NCBI RefSeq assembly: GCF_913776015.1
Contig: NZ_CAJYMD010000076.1
Span: forward strand, 1 to 64,000
Direction of reading: 5' to 3'
Length of the DNA: 64,000 bases
Origin: an uncultured Oxalicibacterium sp.
GTDB taxonomy: Bacteria > Pseudomonadota > Gammaproteobacteria > Burkholderiales > Burkholderiaceae_D
Part shown: piece after piece, positions 54,414 to 63,736 of the stretch
Layout of the letters: the number at the start of each line of letters is the position of its first letter
How positions within the stretch are numbered: the first letter of the stretch is position 1
The notes under the pieces: generated by a model
What the model was told of the DNA's origin: nothing
What the model saw: only the letters and a program-made list of their open reading frames with translations
The model's database searches: none
Position numbers and translations under genes: made by a program

Positions 54414-56396
54414 TTATTTGACGTGCTTGAGCTGTTCAAGAATGGCAGGGTTTTCCAGCGTGGAGATGTCTTGCGTGATTTCCTCATCCTTCGCAATCAC
54501 GCGCAGCAGGCGGCGCATGATTTTGCCGGAGCGGGTCTTCGGCAGGTTGTCGCCAAAACGGATTTCTTTCGGCTTGGCGATGGGGCCGATTTCCTTGGCA
54601 ACCCAGTCACGCAATTCCTTGGCGACCTTGTCTGCTTCGCCGTCTTCAGGGCGCGTACGCTTCAATACGACAAACGCGCAGATCGATTCGCCCGTGGTTG
54701 GATCAGGCTTGCCGACGACAGCGGCTTCGGCCACGATCGGATTGGCAACCAGTGCGGATTCAATCTCAGCGGTACCCATGCGGTGACCAGAGATGTTGAG
54801 CACGTCGTCGATACGGCCGGTGATGGTGAAGTAGCCGGTTTTCTCGTTACGGATCGAGCCGTCGCCAGCCAGATAGGTGGTGCCGCCCAGTTCCGGCGGG
54901 AAGTAGCTCTTCTTGAAGCGATCTGGATCGTTCCAGATATTGCGGATCATCGATGGCCATGGGCGCTTGATGACAAGCAGACCGCCCTTGCCATTTGGCA
55001 GTTCCTTGCCGGCGTCATCGACGATGGCAGCGGTAATACCTGGCAGTGGCAGCGTGCACGAGCCCGGCACCATAGGCGTCGCACCTGGCAGCGGCGAGAT
55101 GACGTGGCCACCGGTTTCCGTTTGCCAAAAGGTATCGGCGATCGGGCAACGCTCGCCGCCGATATTCTTGTAGTACCACATCCATGCCTCAGGATTGATC
55201 GGCTCGCCGACCGAACCCAGCAAACGCAGGCTGGTGAGATCGTACTTGCTTGGATGGACGTTGCTGTCTGCATCGGCTGCCTTGATCAGCGAACGAATCG
55301 CAGTAGGGGCCGTGTAGAAAATCGTGACCGTGTGACGTTGCACCATATCCCAGAAACGACCGGCGTTCGGGTAGGTTGGCACGCCTTCGAAAACGATCTG
55401 CGTGGCGCCGGTCGCAAGCGGACCATACGTGACGTAGGTGTGGCCGGTGATCCAGCCGATATCGGCCGTGCACCAGTAGACGTCGTCAGGTTTGATGTCG
55501 AACACCCACTTCATTGTGAGCATGGACCACAGCAGGTAACCGGCGGACGAATGCTGCACGCCTTTCGGTTTGCCGGTGGAACCCGAGGTGTAGAGAATGA
55601 ACAGTGGATGCTCGGCGCCGACAGCGACTGGTGCACATTCTGCCGCTTGCTTCTCGACCAGATCATGCAGCCAGATGTCGCGGTTCGGATCGAACTTGAT
55701 ATCGCCGCCCGTGCGTTGATAAACGACGACCTTACGAACTGTGTCGCAACCGCCGAGCGCCAGCGCATCGTCAACGATGGATTTCAAGGGCAACTGACGG
55801 CCACCGCGCACTTGATAGTCAGCCGTCAGTACCGCAACGGCACCAGCGTCGATGATGCGTTCCTGCAGCGACTTGGCCGAGAAACCACCGAACACGACAG
55901 AGTGCGTGGCACCGATGCGGGCGCATGCCTGCATGGCGGCGATACCGTCGATCGACATCGGCATGTAGATGACGACGCGATCGCCTTTCTCGATGCCGAG
56001 CGACTTGAGGCCGTTGGCAAACTTGCAGACGCGTTCGTACAGTTCGCGATAGGTAATCTTGGTGACCTTGGCATCGTCGGATTCGAAAATCAGTGCGATC
56101 TTGTCAGCATTGCCGTTGGTCAGGTGGCGATCAAGGCAGTTGGCCGAGACATTCAACTCGCCGTCTTCGAACCATTTGTAGAACGGTGCGGCCGATTCAT
56201 CCAAGCGCTTGGTGAACGGTTTGATCCACTGGATGTTCTGCTGGGCGAGGCGTGCCCAGAAACCTTCGTAATCTTCTGCGGCCTCGGCGCACAATGCGCG
56301 ATAGGCATCCATGCCGCTAATGGCAGCATTGTTGACGAATTCTTTTGGCGGGTTGAATACCCGCTCCTCTTGTTTGAAGCTTTCGATATCGGACAT
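54414..56396 (-). CDS. acs: Acetyl-CoA synthetase
   Basis: AMP-forming enzyme activating acetate to acetyl-CoA; 660 residues, normal for Acs. Core motifs are [15 protein letters not shown] (AMP-binding P-loop), [38 protein letters not shown] and [20 protein letters not shown]. The C-terminal [14 protein letters not shown] contains the lysine that is acetylated by Pat-type enzymes to switch Acs off. The ATG at 56396 ([14 protein letters not shown]) starts the family N-terminus. tRNA-Ser follows downstream on the same strand; the YqhA-family gene is divergent. Confidence 0.97.
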   Translation of the reverse strand: MSDIESFKQEERVFNPPKEFVNNAAISGMDAYRALCAEAAEDYEGFWARLAQQNIQWIKPFTKRLDESAAPFYKWFEDGELNVSANCLDRHLTNGNADKIALIFESDDAKVTKITYRELYERVCKFANGLKSLGIEKGDRVVIYMPMSIDGIAAMQACARIGATHSVVFGGFSAKSLQERIIDAGAVAVLTADYQVRGGRQLPLKSIVDDALALGGCDTVRKVVVYQRTGGDIKFDPNRDIWLHDLVEKQAAECAPVAVGAEHPLFILYTSGSTGKPKGVQHSSAGYLLWSMLTMKWVFDIKPDDVYWCTADIGWITGHTYVTYGPLATGATQIVFEGVPTYPNAGRFWDMVQRHTVTIFYTAPTAIRSLIKAADADSNVHPSKYDLTSLRLLGSVGEPINPEAWMWYYKNIGGERCPIADTFWQTETGGHVISPLPGATPMVPGSCTLPLPGITAAIVDDAGKELPNGKGGLLVIKRPWPSMIRNIWNDPDRFKKSYFPPELGGTTYLAGDGSIRNEKTGYFTITGRIDDVLNISGHRMGTAEIESALVANPIVAEAAVVGKPDPTTGESICAFVVLKRTRPEDGEADKVAKELRDWVAKEIGPIAKPKEIRFGDNLPKTRSGKIMRRLLRVIAKDEEITQDISTLENPAILEQLKHVK

Positions 56397-56627
56397 AGTC
56401 CCCTCCGGTTACGGATTTTCTGATTTGGCGCGTACGATAATCTTTTACGCTTACTGCCGCCTTACACCAAACTGACGCGCTCTCGGCGCATCGATGGAAT
56501 GTTGATTACACGCGCTTCTTCAAGTGGGTTTCCCAAAGCGCTCGAAACCCTATTTTGCCTCATCGCCCGCAAGGAAAACGTAAGTCTCGCGTGTAAAATG
56601 CTGACTTTCATTTTCTGCTGTTTTCTC

Positions 56628-57248
56628 ATGAATCCGTCTTCGCAACCAGAAAAATGCGTCGCCAAAAAACGTATTCCGCCTTTGGCCAACTTCATTTTCA
56701 TGACCCGCTGGCTGCAGTTGCCATTGTATCTGGGTCTGATCCTCGCACAGTGCGTTTACGTCTACCACTTCTGGGTCGAGCTGTCGGACCTCATTGGTGC
56801 CATTTTCGGCAACCAGCATTCATTGCAACATATTCTGGAAGTCGTTACCGTTCCCGGTGCGCAACCTGCCGCCAAGCTGACTGAAACGACCATCATGCTG
56901 GTGGTGCTGGGCCTGATCGACGTCGTCATGATTTCCAACCTGCTTATCATGGTCATCGTCGGTGGATATGAAACCTTCGTCTCGCGCATGCATCTGGAAA
57001 GTCACCCCGATCAGCCGGAATGGTTGTCGCACGTGAATGCGTCCGTGCTGAAGGTCAAACTGGCCACCGCGATCATCGGCATTTCCTCGATTCATCTGTT
57101 GAAAACCTTCATCAATGCGTCGGCCTACGATGCTAAAACGCTGTATGCTCAGACCGGCATTCATATTGTCTTCCTTATCTCGGCGATGGCGATTGCCTAT
57201 GCCGATCGCATCATGGCCGACACGCATGCCATCAGCAAGGATCACTAA
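56628..57248 (+). CDS. UPF0114 (YqhA) family membrane protein
   Basis: A 206-residue inner-membrane protein of unknown function with four predicted hydrophobic segments (LQLPLYLGLILAQCVYVYHF; ETTIMLVVLGLIDVVMISNLLIMVIV; ATAIIGISSIHLLKTF; GIHIVFLISAMAIAYAD). The motif VGGYETFVSRM is characteristic of the family. The ATG at 56628 (MNPSSQPEK) is chosen as the family-like start; in-frame ATGs upstream exist. It sits 54 nt before fumarase on the same strand. Confidence 0.9.
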   Translation: MNPSSQPEKCVAKKRIPPLANFIFMTRWLQLPLYLGLILAQCVYVYHFWVELSDLIGAIFGNQHSLQHILEVVTVPGAQPAAKLTETTIMLVVLGLIDVVMISNLLIMVIVGGYETFVSRMHLESHPDQPEWLSHVNASVLKVKLATAIIGISSIHLLKTFINASAYDAKTLYAQTGIHIVFLISAMAIAYADRIMADTHAISKDH

Positions 57249-57302
57249 GCTGCAAGCCCCGAAGTTCGTCCCTCAACCCGATTGACTCTAGCCGATACCG
57301 CC

Positions 57303-58835
57303 ATGACCATCATCAAACAAGACGATCTGATCGAATCCGTAGCCGCAGCCCTGCAATACATCAGCTACTACCATCCAAAGGATTACATCCAGCATCTGGC
57401 GCGTGCTTATGAGGCTGAGCAAAGCCCTGCCGCCAAGGATGCAATTGCGCAGATTCTTACCAACTCGCGCATGTGCGCGGAAGGCAAGCGTCCTATCTGT
57501 CAGGACACCGGCATCGTCAATGTGTTCCTGAAGATCGGCATGAATGTGCGCTTCGAAGGCTTTGGCGAACGCTCGATTACCGATGCGATCAACGAGGGTG
57601 TGCGCCGTGCCTACAATCATCCTGATAACACGCTGCGTGCGTCCATCGTGGCCGATCCACATTTCGAGCGCAAGAATACGAAGGACAATACGCCTGCCGT
57701 CGTGCACATGGAGCTTGTGCCTGGCGATACGGTGGATGTTCAAGTTGCGGCAAAAGGCGGTGGCTCGGAAAACAAAACCAAGTTTGTCATGCTCAATCCG
57801 TCTGATTCGCTCTTAGATTGGGTCTTGCAGACAGTCCCGCAGATGGGGGCAGGGTGGTGTCCACCGGGTATGCTGGGCATTGGCATCGGCGGCACGGCGG
57901 AACGCGCCATGCTGATGGCCAAGCAGTCGCTGATGGAAGACATCGACATGTACGAGCTCAAGCAGCGTGGTCCGCAAAACAAGACCGAAGAATTGCGTAT
58001 CGAACTGTGCGACAAGATCAATGCGCTTGGTATCGGCGCGCAAGGTTTGGGCGGTTTGACGACCGTGCTGGACGTGAAGATTGCCATGCACCCGACGCAC
58101 GCAGCTTCCAAGCCGGTGGCGATGATTCCGAACTGCGCCGCCACCCGTCACGCGCATTTTGTACTTGATGGTTCCGGCCCGGCCTATATCGATCCGCCTT
58201 CCTTATCCGAATGGCCGGACGTCAGTTGGGCGCCAGATACCGAAAAATCCAAGCGCGTGAATCTAGATACGCTCACCAAGGAAGAAGTCGCTTCGTGGAA
58301 ACCAGGTCAGACGCTGCTGCTCAACGGCAAGATGCTGACGGGCCGTGATGCTGCACACAAGCGCATACAGGACATGCTTGCCAAAGGCGAAAAGCTGCCA
58401 GTCGACTTTACCAATCGCGTGATTTATTACGTCGGCCCGGTCGATCCTGTACGTGACGAGGTTGTGGGGCCAGCTGGTCCGACCACGGCAACGCGCATGG
58501 ATAAATTTACCGAAATGATGCTGTCGCAAACCGGCCTGATCTCAATGATCGGTAAATCCGAACGGGGCCCGACCGCGATCGAAGCTATTCGCAACCATCA
58601 ATCTGCCTATCTGATGGCGGTGGGGGGCGCCGCGTATCTGGTTTCGAAAGCAATCAAGAGTGCCAAGGTGCTCGGCTTTGCCGATCTGGGCATGGAAGCA
58701 ATCTACGAGTTCGATGTCAAGGATATGCCGGTCACGGTGGCAGTCGATTCCAACGGTACCTCGGTACATACGACCGGTCCCAAGGAATGGAAAGAGAAGA
58801 TCGAAAAGATTCGTCTCGATAAATTGCCTGCCTGA
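57303..58835 (+). CDS. fumA: Fumarate hydratase, class I (iron-sulfur)
   Basis: Oxygen-sensitive 4Fe-4S fumarase of the TCA cycle, interconverting fumarate and malate. The 510-residue single-chain form contains both alpha and beta parts. Cysteines in KRPICQDTGIVNVF, GAGWCPPGMLGIGIGGT and MIPNCAATRHAHF match the cluster ligand regions. The C-terminal part has the beta-type blocks GRDAAHKRI, YYVGPVDPV and GPTTATRMD. The ATG at 57303 (MTIIKQDDLIES) fits the family; a near-start 21 nt upstream does not. murI follows 43 nt downstream. Confidence 0.96.
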   Translation: MTIIKQDDLIESVAAALQYISYYHPKDYIQHLARAYEAEQSPAAKDAIAQILTNSRMCAEGKRPICQDTGIVNVFLKIGMNVRFEGFGERSITDAINEGVRRAYNHPDNTLRASIVADPHFERKNTKDNTPAVVHMELVPGDTVDVQVAAKGGGSENKTKFVMLNPSDSLLDWVLQTVPQMGAGWCPPGMLGIGIGGTAERAMLMAKQSLMEDIDMYELKQRGPQNKTEELRIELCDKINALGIGAQGLGGLTTVLDVKIAMHPTHAASKPVAMIPNCAATRHAHFVLDGSGPAYIDPPSLSEWPDVSWAPDTEKSKRVNLDTLTKEEVASWKPGQTLLLNGKMLTGRDAAHKRIQDMLAKGEKLPVDFTNRVIYYVGPVDPVRDEVVGPAGPTTATRMDKFTEMMLSQTGLISMIGKSERGPTAIEAIRNHQSAYLMAVGGAAYLVSKAIKSAKVLGFADLGMEAIYEFDVKDMPVTVAVDSNGTSVHTTGPKEWKEKIEKIRLDKLPA

Positions 58836-58878
58836 TCCGGGTTCCTCGTCTTTTCAAATAACGCTTACAAGAAATTCG

Positions 58879-59745
58879 ATGGCTTTTTCCGCTTATCCCG
58901 ATCCGGTGGCTGCCGAAGCACCGATCGGCATTTTTGATTCGGGCATTGGTGCGCTGTCCGTACTGCGCCATGTCACCTCGCGCTTGCCATCCGATCATGT
59001 TCTCTGCTTCGCCGATTCCGGTAATGCGCCTTACGGTGGCAAGACCGATGCAGAGATCATCGAACGTGTGCTGGCGATTGCGGCCTTCCTTCAGACCAAG
59101 AAGGTCAAGGCAATCGTGGTGGCCTGCAATACCGCTACTGCGGCTGCCATTGAAGCACTGCGTCAGCATTATCCGGAACAAATCGTAGTCGGCGTAGAGC
59201 CTGGCGTGAAGCCGGCTGCCGTCTTTAGCAAAACCGGCAAGGCGGGTGTGCTGGCCACAAGCAGTACCATCGCCAGCAATCGCTTCAAGGCGCTTTGCGA
59301 CCGCATCACGGCAACCACGGGTGTTGAAATTCTTGCGCAAGCTTGCCCTGGCCTCGTAGACAAGATCGAAAATGGCGAACTTGACTCGCCAGAAACCATC
59401 GCCATGGTCGAAAGCTTTGTATTGCCGTTGCTGAAAAATGGTGCCGATACCATCGCGCTCGGCTGCACGCATTACCCCTTCGTTGAACCGTTGATCAACG
59501 CCATCGCGCAACGCGAAAGCAAAGAAGCCGTCACCATCATCGATACTGGCGAAGCGGTTGCACGTCAACTCGAACGCCTGCTGCAACAACGCGGCCTGCA
59601 ACGACTTGTTGGGGACCCCGGTCGTATCGAGGCCTACACGACAGGCAGCGCCGCATCACTGCGCCGTGCCTTCGCTGATTTGTTGGGTTTGCATCCCGAA
59701 GTAACCGCCTTGGATTCGGGGGAATCCATAAAAACTTCGGAATGA
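58879..59745 (+). CDS. murI: Glutamate racemase
   Basis: Produces D-glutamate for peptidoglycan. The 288-residue protein shows IGIFDSGIGALSVLRHV, the first catalytic cysteine C83 in VVACNTATAAAIE and the second, C196, in ALGCTHYPFVEP. The ATG at 58879 gives MAFSAYPDP; the ribosome-binding site (CAAGAAA) is weak. It is co-directional with fumarase. tRNA-His follows 61 nt after the stop with its own promoter. Confidence 0.95.
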   Translation: MAFSAYPDPVAAEAPIGIFDSGIGALSVLRHVTSRLPSDHVLCFADSGNAPYGGKTDAEIIERVLAIAAFLQTKKVKAIVVACNTATAAAIEALRQHYPEQIVVGVEPGVKPAAVFSKTGKAGVLATSSTIASNRFKALCDRITATTGVEILAQACPGLVDKIENGELDSPETIAMVESFVLPLLKNGADTIALGCTHYPFVEPLINAIAQRESKEAVTIIDTGEAVARQLERLLQQRGLQRLVGDPGRIEAYTTGSAASLRRAFADLLGLHPEVTALDSGESIKTSE

Positions 59746-59746
59746 T

Positions 59747-59775
59747 TTGCCAGGGCTGCGCATATTTTGTATAAT
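59747..59775 (+). promoter_or_regulatory. Sigma-70-type promoter of tRNA-His
   Basis: TTGCCA at 59747-59752 and TATAAT at 59770-59775 are separated by 17 nt. A GC-rich stretch follows the -10 box, as in stringently controlled promoters, and the mature tRNA starts 32 nt after the -10 box. Confidence 0.82.
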
Positions 59776-59806
59776 GCGCAGCTTCCCTGTCTCGCAGGGA
59801 AACGAC

Positions 59807-59883
59807 GGTGGCTGTAGCTCAGTTGGTAGAGTCCAGGATTGTGATTCCTGTCGTCGTGGGTTCGAGTCCCATCAGCCACCCCA
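59807..59883 (+). tRNA. tRNA-His (anticodon GTG)
   Basis: A 77-nt cloverleaf with the extra 5' G of tRNA-His paired to C73. The acceptor is GTGGCTG / CAGCCAC, the D-arm has GCTCAGTTGGTAGAG, the anticodon is GTG in GATTGTGATTC, the T-loop is GTTCGAGTC, and the CCA is encoded. Confidence 0.97.
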
Positions 59884-60485
59884 GTTTTAAAAAGTTTTTG
59901 ATTATCAAAGACTTGCAGTAAAGGTAAATTGATCGGCGTAGCACTTGCTGTAGCAGCATGTACCTCACTTTCAGATTGCATGTAAGTTTCACCCCATTGT
60001 GACCTCATGCGAATACCTAAAAGAGACGCACTTTCTATCTAGGTCTCTTCGTTCCTAAAGCACTTCTCTCATACACACGTAACCAAATCCAAGATCGTCT
60101 ACAGTCTTCTAACAAAAGACCGCAGGCGGCATGATTGCGTTGATTGGAAGCTAGCTTGGTTTTGAGCGATGAATCAGGGGTATGACAAATCGATACTGGT
60201 GACGATAACTTTGAATTTATCGTCACGCTTGCAGAATTGATCCACTGAAATTGATTCAGTTTCCGTTCTTAGCGAGTGCTGCGATGCGGTCGTAAGAACC
60301 TTCGAATTCCGACGCGCAAAGATCCAATACATCTGCTTTGGAGGACGCCTCTGCTTTAGAGGCTCGTTGCCTCGTGTTAGCCTCTGCCGATGTAATGCAA
60401 ATGTCGGGTAATTTACAAGCTTTCTCTTCAAACCATATTTCGCATCAACCTCCTTATACTGCGAGGTTGATGTATTTGGATTCAA
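59884..60485. other. Intergenic region between tRNA-His and MCP
   Basis: About 600 nt with no credible gene. It contains a perfect 10-bp inverted repeat (GTGACGATAA / TTATCGTCAC, 8-nt loop) at 60199-60226 and a smaller one (GCCTCT / AGAGGC) near 60347-60363. A 103-codon frame on the reverse strand starts with TTG directly after the MCP stop but crosses these structures and shows no coding character, so it is not called. Confidence 0.5.
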
Positions 60486-62183
60486 TCAGAATTCTTCCCA
60501 ATCGTTGTCTTGGGCTTTTGAGTTCGATGAAAGCTTCGGTGTCGTTGTCGCAGCGACTGCTGTAATGCGTTTCGTGGCTGGTTTCGATGTTGCGGTGGTC
60601 GTCGGAGGTATGGCACGTACCGACGTGATGACATCATTTTCGTTTACCCGAAAAATGCTGACTGCTTCAGTGAGATTGTTTGCTTGTTCTTTCAAGGATG
60701 CTGCGGCTGCAGCTGCTTCCTCTACCAGCGCAGCATTTTGTTGAGTGACCTGATCCATTTGACTGATCGCGGTATTAACTTGTTCGATGCCCGAACTTTG
60801 TTCTTGGCTTGCGGCCATGATCTCCGACATGATGTCGGTGACATTGCGTACGCTATGGACCACTTCCTGCATTGTGGCCCCCGCATTGGCTACTAACCTG
60901 CTGCCTTGGTCAACCTTATTAACCGAATCGTCAATTAATGTTTTGATTTCTTTGGCGGCGGAGGCGGAACGTTGCGCCAGACTGCGCACTTCTGATGCGA
61001 CGACGGCAAAGCCGCGGCCTTGCTCCCCGGCACGGGCAGCTTCTACTGCGGCATTCAACGCGAGAATATTGGTTTGGAATGCAATGCCATCAATGACTCC
61101 AATGATGTCGACGATTTTGCGTGCCGAAGTTTCGATACCTTCCATCGTGGTGACGACTTCAGATACAACGCTCCCGCCGCGCGTGGCAACTTCTGAAGCA
61201 GAAACAGCAAGTTGATTTGCCTGACGTGCGTTGTCAGCATTTTGTTTGACGGTGGAAGTCAGTTCTTCCATTGAGGATGCCGTTTCCTCAAGAGAAGCTG
61301 CCTGTTGTTCAGTACGACTTGATAAATCCAAGTTACCTGCTGCTATTTCAGTGGTCGCCGTGCTGATTGTCACGCTGCCTTCACGTACTTTCGCAACTGT
61401 CTCCTTCAAGCGTTCTTGCATGGTACGCAGGCCAGCCATAAGGGTACCCATTTCATTTTTTGAGCGGACCTCAATGCGTGAAGTCAGATCGCCACTAGCA
61501 ATCGCTTCGAAATGACGCAGCATCTCCTGTAATGGTTGAGTAATTGCACGAATCAGGAACGATGCGGAAACGGCCACTGCCAGCAGGCCGAACAAAATCC
61601 CGCCGATCGCGAGCCATCGGAAAATTCCGTACATATGCTGGCTGGCGTTATACCCGCTTGCCGCAGCCTGCTGCTGATAGTCGACAAGTGCATCTGCGCT
61701 TTTCACCAGAGCCTGATTGAGCGGTGACAATTTGAGCAGGATAATGTCTTCCGCTTTCTGCACTTGCTTCGCTTTTAGCGCCGCGATTAATTCGGTCTGC
61801 AACTCATGCAAATAAGCCTTACGGTCGCTATCCACGGCAGCTGCCAGCTTCTTTTCCTCATCGTTCGCCGGCAACGCGAGGTAGTTTTTCCAAGACTCAT
61901 CAGCTTGCTTGAAAAGCATTTCGGATCGCTCAATGGAAGAACCAGCATTCGCATCTTCCGGACGCATCGCCACGCGGTTCAACGTCGCACGTGCCTGAGC
62001 CATACGGATCATCATGGTTTGGATGGCTTCCGCAGACGGCATTTGATTGGTGTATACCTCTTGTAAAGCGTTATTGGTGTATTGCAGTCCAAGGACACCC
62101 ATAGCACCGCCAACTATCAGCATTAAGCCCATGAATGTCATCGTCAGGACCAGACGAAGTTTGATCGAAAGATTGGTCAGCAT
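60486..62183 (-). CDS. Methyl-accepting chemotaxis protein
   Basis: A 565-residue transmembrane chemoreceptor. TM1 is RLVLTMTFMGLMLIVGGAMGVL. A four-helix-bundle periplasmic sensor follows (about 35-185), then TM2 (LAIGGILFGLLAVAVSASFLI) and a HAMP domain. The long signalling coiled coil has the hairpin tip EAARAGEQGRGFAVVASEVRSLAQRSA. The last residues, NDWEEF, match the xWxxF pentapeptide that docks CheR/CheB. The ATG at 62183 (MLTNLSIKLRLV) places TM1 correctly; an ATG at 62303 would add 40 residues without family character. No che genes are adjacent. Confidence 0.93.
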   Translation of the reverse strand: MLTNLSIKLRLVLTMTFMGLMLIVGGAMGVLGLQYTNNALQEVYTNQMPSAEAIQTMMIRMAQARATLNRVAMRPEDANAGSSIERSEMLFKQADESWKNYLALPANDEEKKLAAAVDSDRKAYLHELQTELIAALKAKQVQKAEDIILLKLSPLNQALVKSADALVDYQQQAAASGYNASQHMYGIFRWLAIGGILFGLLAVAVSASFLIRAITQPLQEMLRHFEAIASGDLTSRIEVRSKNEMGTLMAGLRTMQERLKETVAKVREGSVTISTATTEIAAGNLDLSSRTEQQAASLEETASSMEELTSTVKQNADNARQANQLAVSASEVATRGGSVVSEVVTTMEGIETSARKIVDIIGVIDGIAFQTNILALNAAVEAARAGEQGRGFAVVASEVRSLAQRSASAAKEIKTLIDDSVNKVDQGSRLVANAGATMQEVVHSVRNVTDIMSEIMAASQEQSSGIEQVNTAISQMDQVTQQNAALVEEAAAAAASLKEQANNLTEAVSIFRVNENDVITSVRAIPPTTTATSKPATKRITAVAATTTPKLSSNSKAQDNDWEEF

Positions 62184-63382
62184 AATAAGTAGTGAAAAGT
62201 TGATAACGACGTCAAATGGTCTTCTGCATTGGTTATATGCAATAACGGTGAAAAGCGAGCCCTCGTTGACCGAAAGCACTATATTCGTGCTCGATAGCAA
62301 CATGTTTCGCCAAGCTGAGTTAAATGAGCGTTAAATTCATCTCACAGGCGCGATAAGTTTTTAGCGGAGTTGCGTGAGGTCAAAACGCGGCTGGCATGCA
62401 AACGTCAGCGATAAGCGTGAAAGGGCGAAGAACAATTTGAGGAATAAGTGCTATCTATATAACGGACGGACTTAAACACTTTAAAAGTTTTATCTTCCAG
62501 ATACTGGGCATTGGCTTTTCATGCAAAACGATTTACGGGCTAAAAATCAGTTTCAGCCTTTAACGATATTGACTGTTGCTGGATCAAGGAAGGTATCGTG
62601 CCGGCTCCTGGCTCCAGCGTTCCCGCTGCAATGAGCTCTTGCCAATCGTTAGCGGATCATTTTCAGCAGATTGATGACATGCACCGCCGCCAGGATCTTT
62701 CGTCTGGCATAACCCTTCCTTTGTCCCGCTACCTTGTGACTACTTGCCTGTTGAATGCGAGCCCGCAAGTCTGCCCTCTACTAAAGTAGCGTCTCCAAAT
62801 TCCATTGCTCTTTTTCATCCCTGTTTCGGTTATGCGAGCGCTGACATTTTAAGTTCACGCTGTGATACTCGACATAAAAACAAGATAGAAGCGTCAAGAG
62901 AAAACAGCGAAATGCACCGTTATGCGTCGTTACTTGACGCTTGCTCAAAGATGAATGCCGCAATAAAAAAAAGACGTTCCAAGCGAGACAAGAACGCGCT
63001 ATACCACCTCCGTGCAAAGTCATTGCTGCTGTGCGATTAAGTACAAACGGATGGTATTGAGGTCATGGGCATAAGTGCGTTAGCAGTACTTGCGCTGAAA
63101 CAGTACTGCCCCAAAAAAATTGGTTGCAACGCAACAGCATTCTTAAAGCACGCTTTTGGTGGCACATTCAACAGGTGATTGGGCGTTGCACGCTACCAAA
63201 ACACAAGGGTGTAGTAAGGTCCTTTGCGCTGCAGCGTAAGCGCGTACTTGCCTCTTCTGTAAAGCATGATGAGTGCTTAGTCATATTCATGAAGAGCGAT
63301 CAGCCTCTTATGTTTTTAATCCCGCATGAATAGACATAAAAAAGAACGCGACATGCGCGTTCTTTTTAGGACGTTGGCAATA
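62184..63382. other. Long intergenic region between two chemoreceptor loci
   Basis: About 1.2 kb, AT-richer than the genes around it. Several short open frames (up to 98 codons near 62744-63040 on the plus strand) lack ribosome-binding sites and recognisable domains. It may contain decayed genes. A terminator hairpin for the entericidin gene lies at its right end. I see nothing else I can support. Confidence 0.45.
63339..63367. terminator. Intrinsic terminator of the entericidin-type gene
   Basis: The stem AAAAGAACGCG / CGCGTTCTTTT has a 5-nt loop and T-runs on both strands, 16 nt past the reverse-strand stop at 63383. Confidence 0.88.
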
Positions 63383-63505
63383 TTATTTGCCCTGAATTTT
63401 CTCTCCGCCACGTTCTACATCCTTGCCGAAGCCTTGGACCGTATTGCAGGCCGTTAAGCTGGCACCCATGGCGAGTACACAAAAAATCGCGATCAGCTTT
63501 TTCAT
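63383..63505 (-). CDS. Entericidin A/B-type small lipoprotein
   Basis: A 40-residue lipoprotein: signal KKLIAIFCVLAMGASLTAC with the lipobox Cys at residue 20, then NTVQGFGKDVERGGEKIQGK. The mature part is the EcnA/EcnB pattern (NTxxGxGxDxxxxGxxI). In E. coli these are small outer-membrane lipoproteins of a toxin/antidote pair; only one member is seen here, and single entericidins are common in betaproteobacteria. The AAAGGA ribosome-binding site is well placed. Confidence 0.9.
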   Translation of the reverse strand: MKKLIAIFCVLAMGASLTACNTVQGFGKDVERGGEKIQGK

Positions 63506-63636
63506 GATTTTTCCTTTCGGTTTGTGAGCACGCAGATGTGCGCCTTGATTATGCTATCGGGCAAATCGGCTTGCAATATCCCGGAAGGTGAATGCAGTCA
63601 TTCATACACACAGTGAATCAGCAGATTCTGACAATG

Positions 63637-63670
63637 CAAAAAAAAACGCCACGGTTAGGCCATGGCGTTA
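63637..63670 (-). terminator. Intrinsic terminator of the right-edge MCP gene
   Basis: On the reverse strand, AACGCCATGG and CCGTGGCGTT form a 10-bp stem (one mismatch) with a 5-nt loop and a run of nine or more T, about 67 nt past the stop at 63737. Confidence 0.85.
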
Positions 63671-63736
63671 ACAGTCAGATGACTGGAAATGCGTCGTGGA
63701 TGACGCGTTCTTGTCCGGTGTCGAACTGAATCGTGT

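Noticed and set aside
54282-56423. 713-codon open frame on the plus strand opposite acs
   Set aside because: Acs on the reverse strand is unmistakable. The antisense frame has no domain, is rich in Arg, His and Asp as expected from reading conserved codons backwards, and lacks start signals.
60174-60485. 103-codon reverse frame starting with TTG after the MCP stop
   Set aside because: No family resemblance, crosses a strong inverted repeat, low-complexity basic composition; its AAGGAGG sequence is inside the frame and points to a frame of only five codons.
62744-63040. 98-codon plus-strand frame between the MCP loci
   Set aside because: No ribosome-binding site, no domain, and in an AT-rich gap with many random short frames.
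63383-63505. Entericidin as half of a toxin/antidote pair
   Set aside because: Only one entericidin-type frame is present; no second copy lies within the flanking kilobase, so no pair is claimed.
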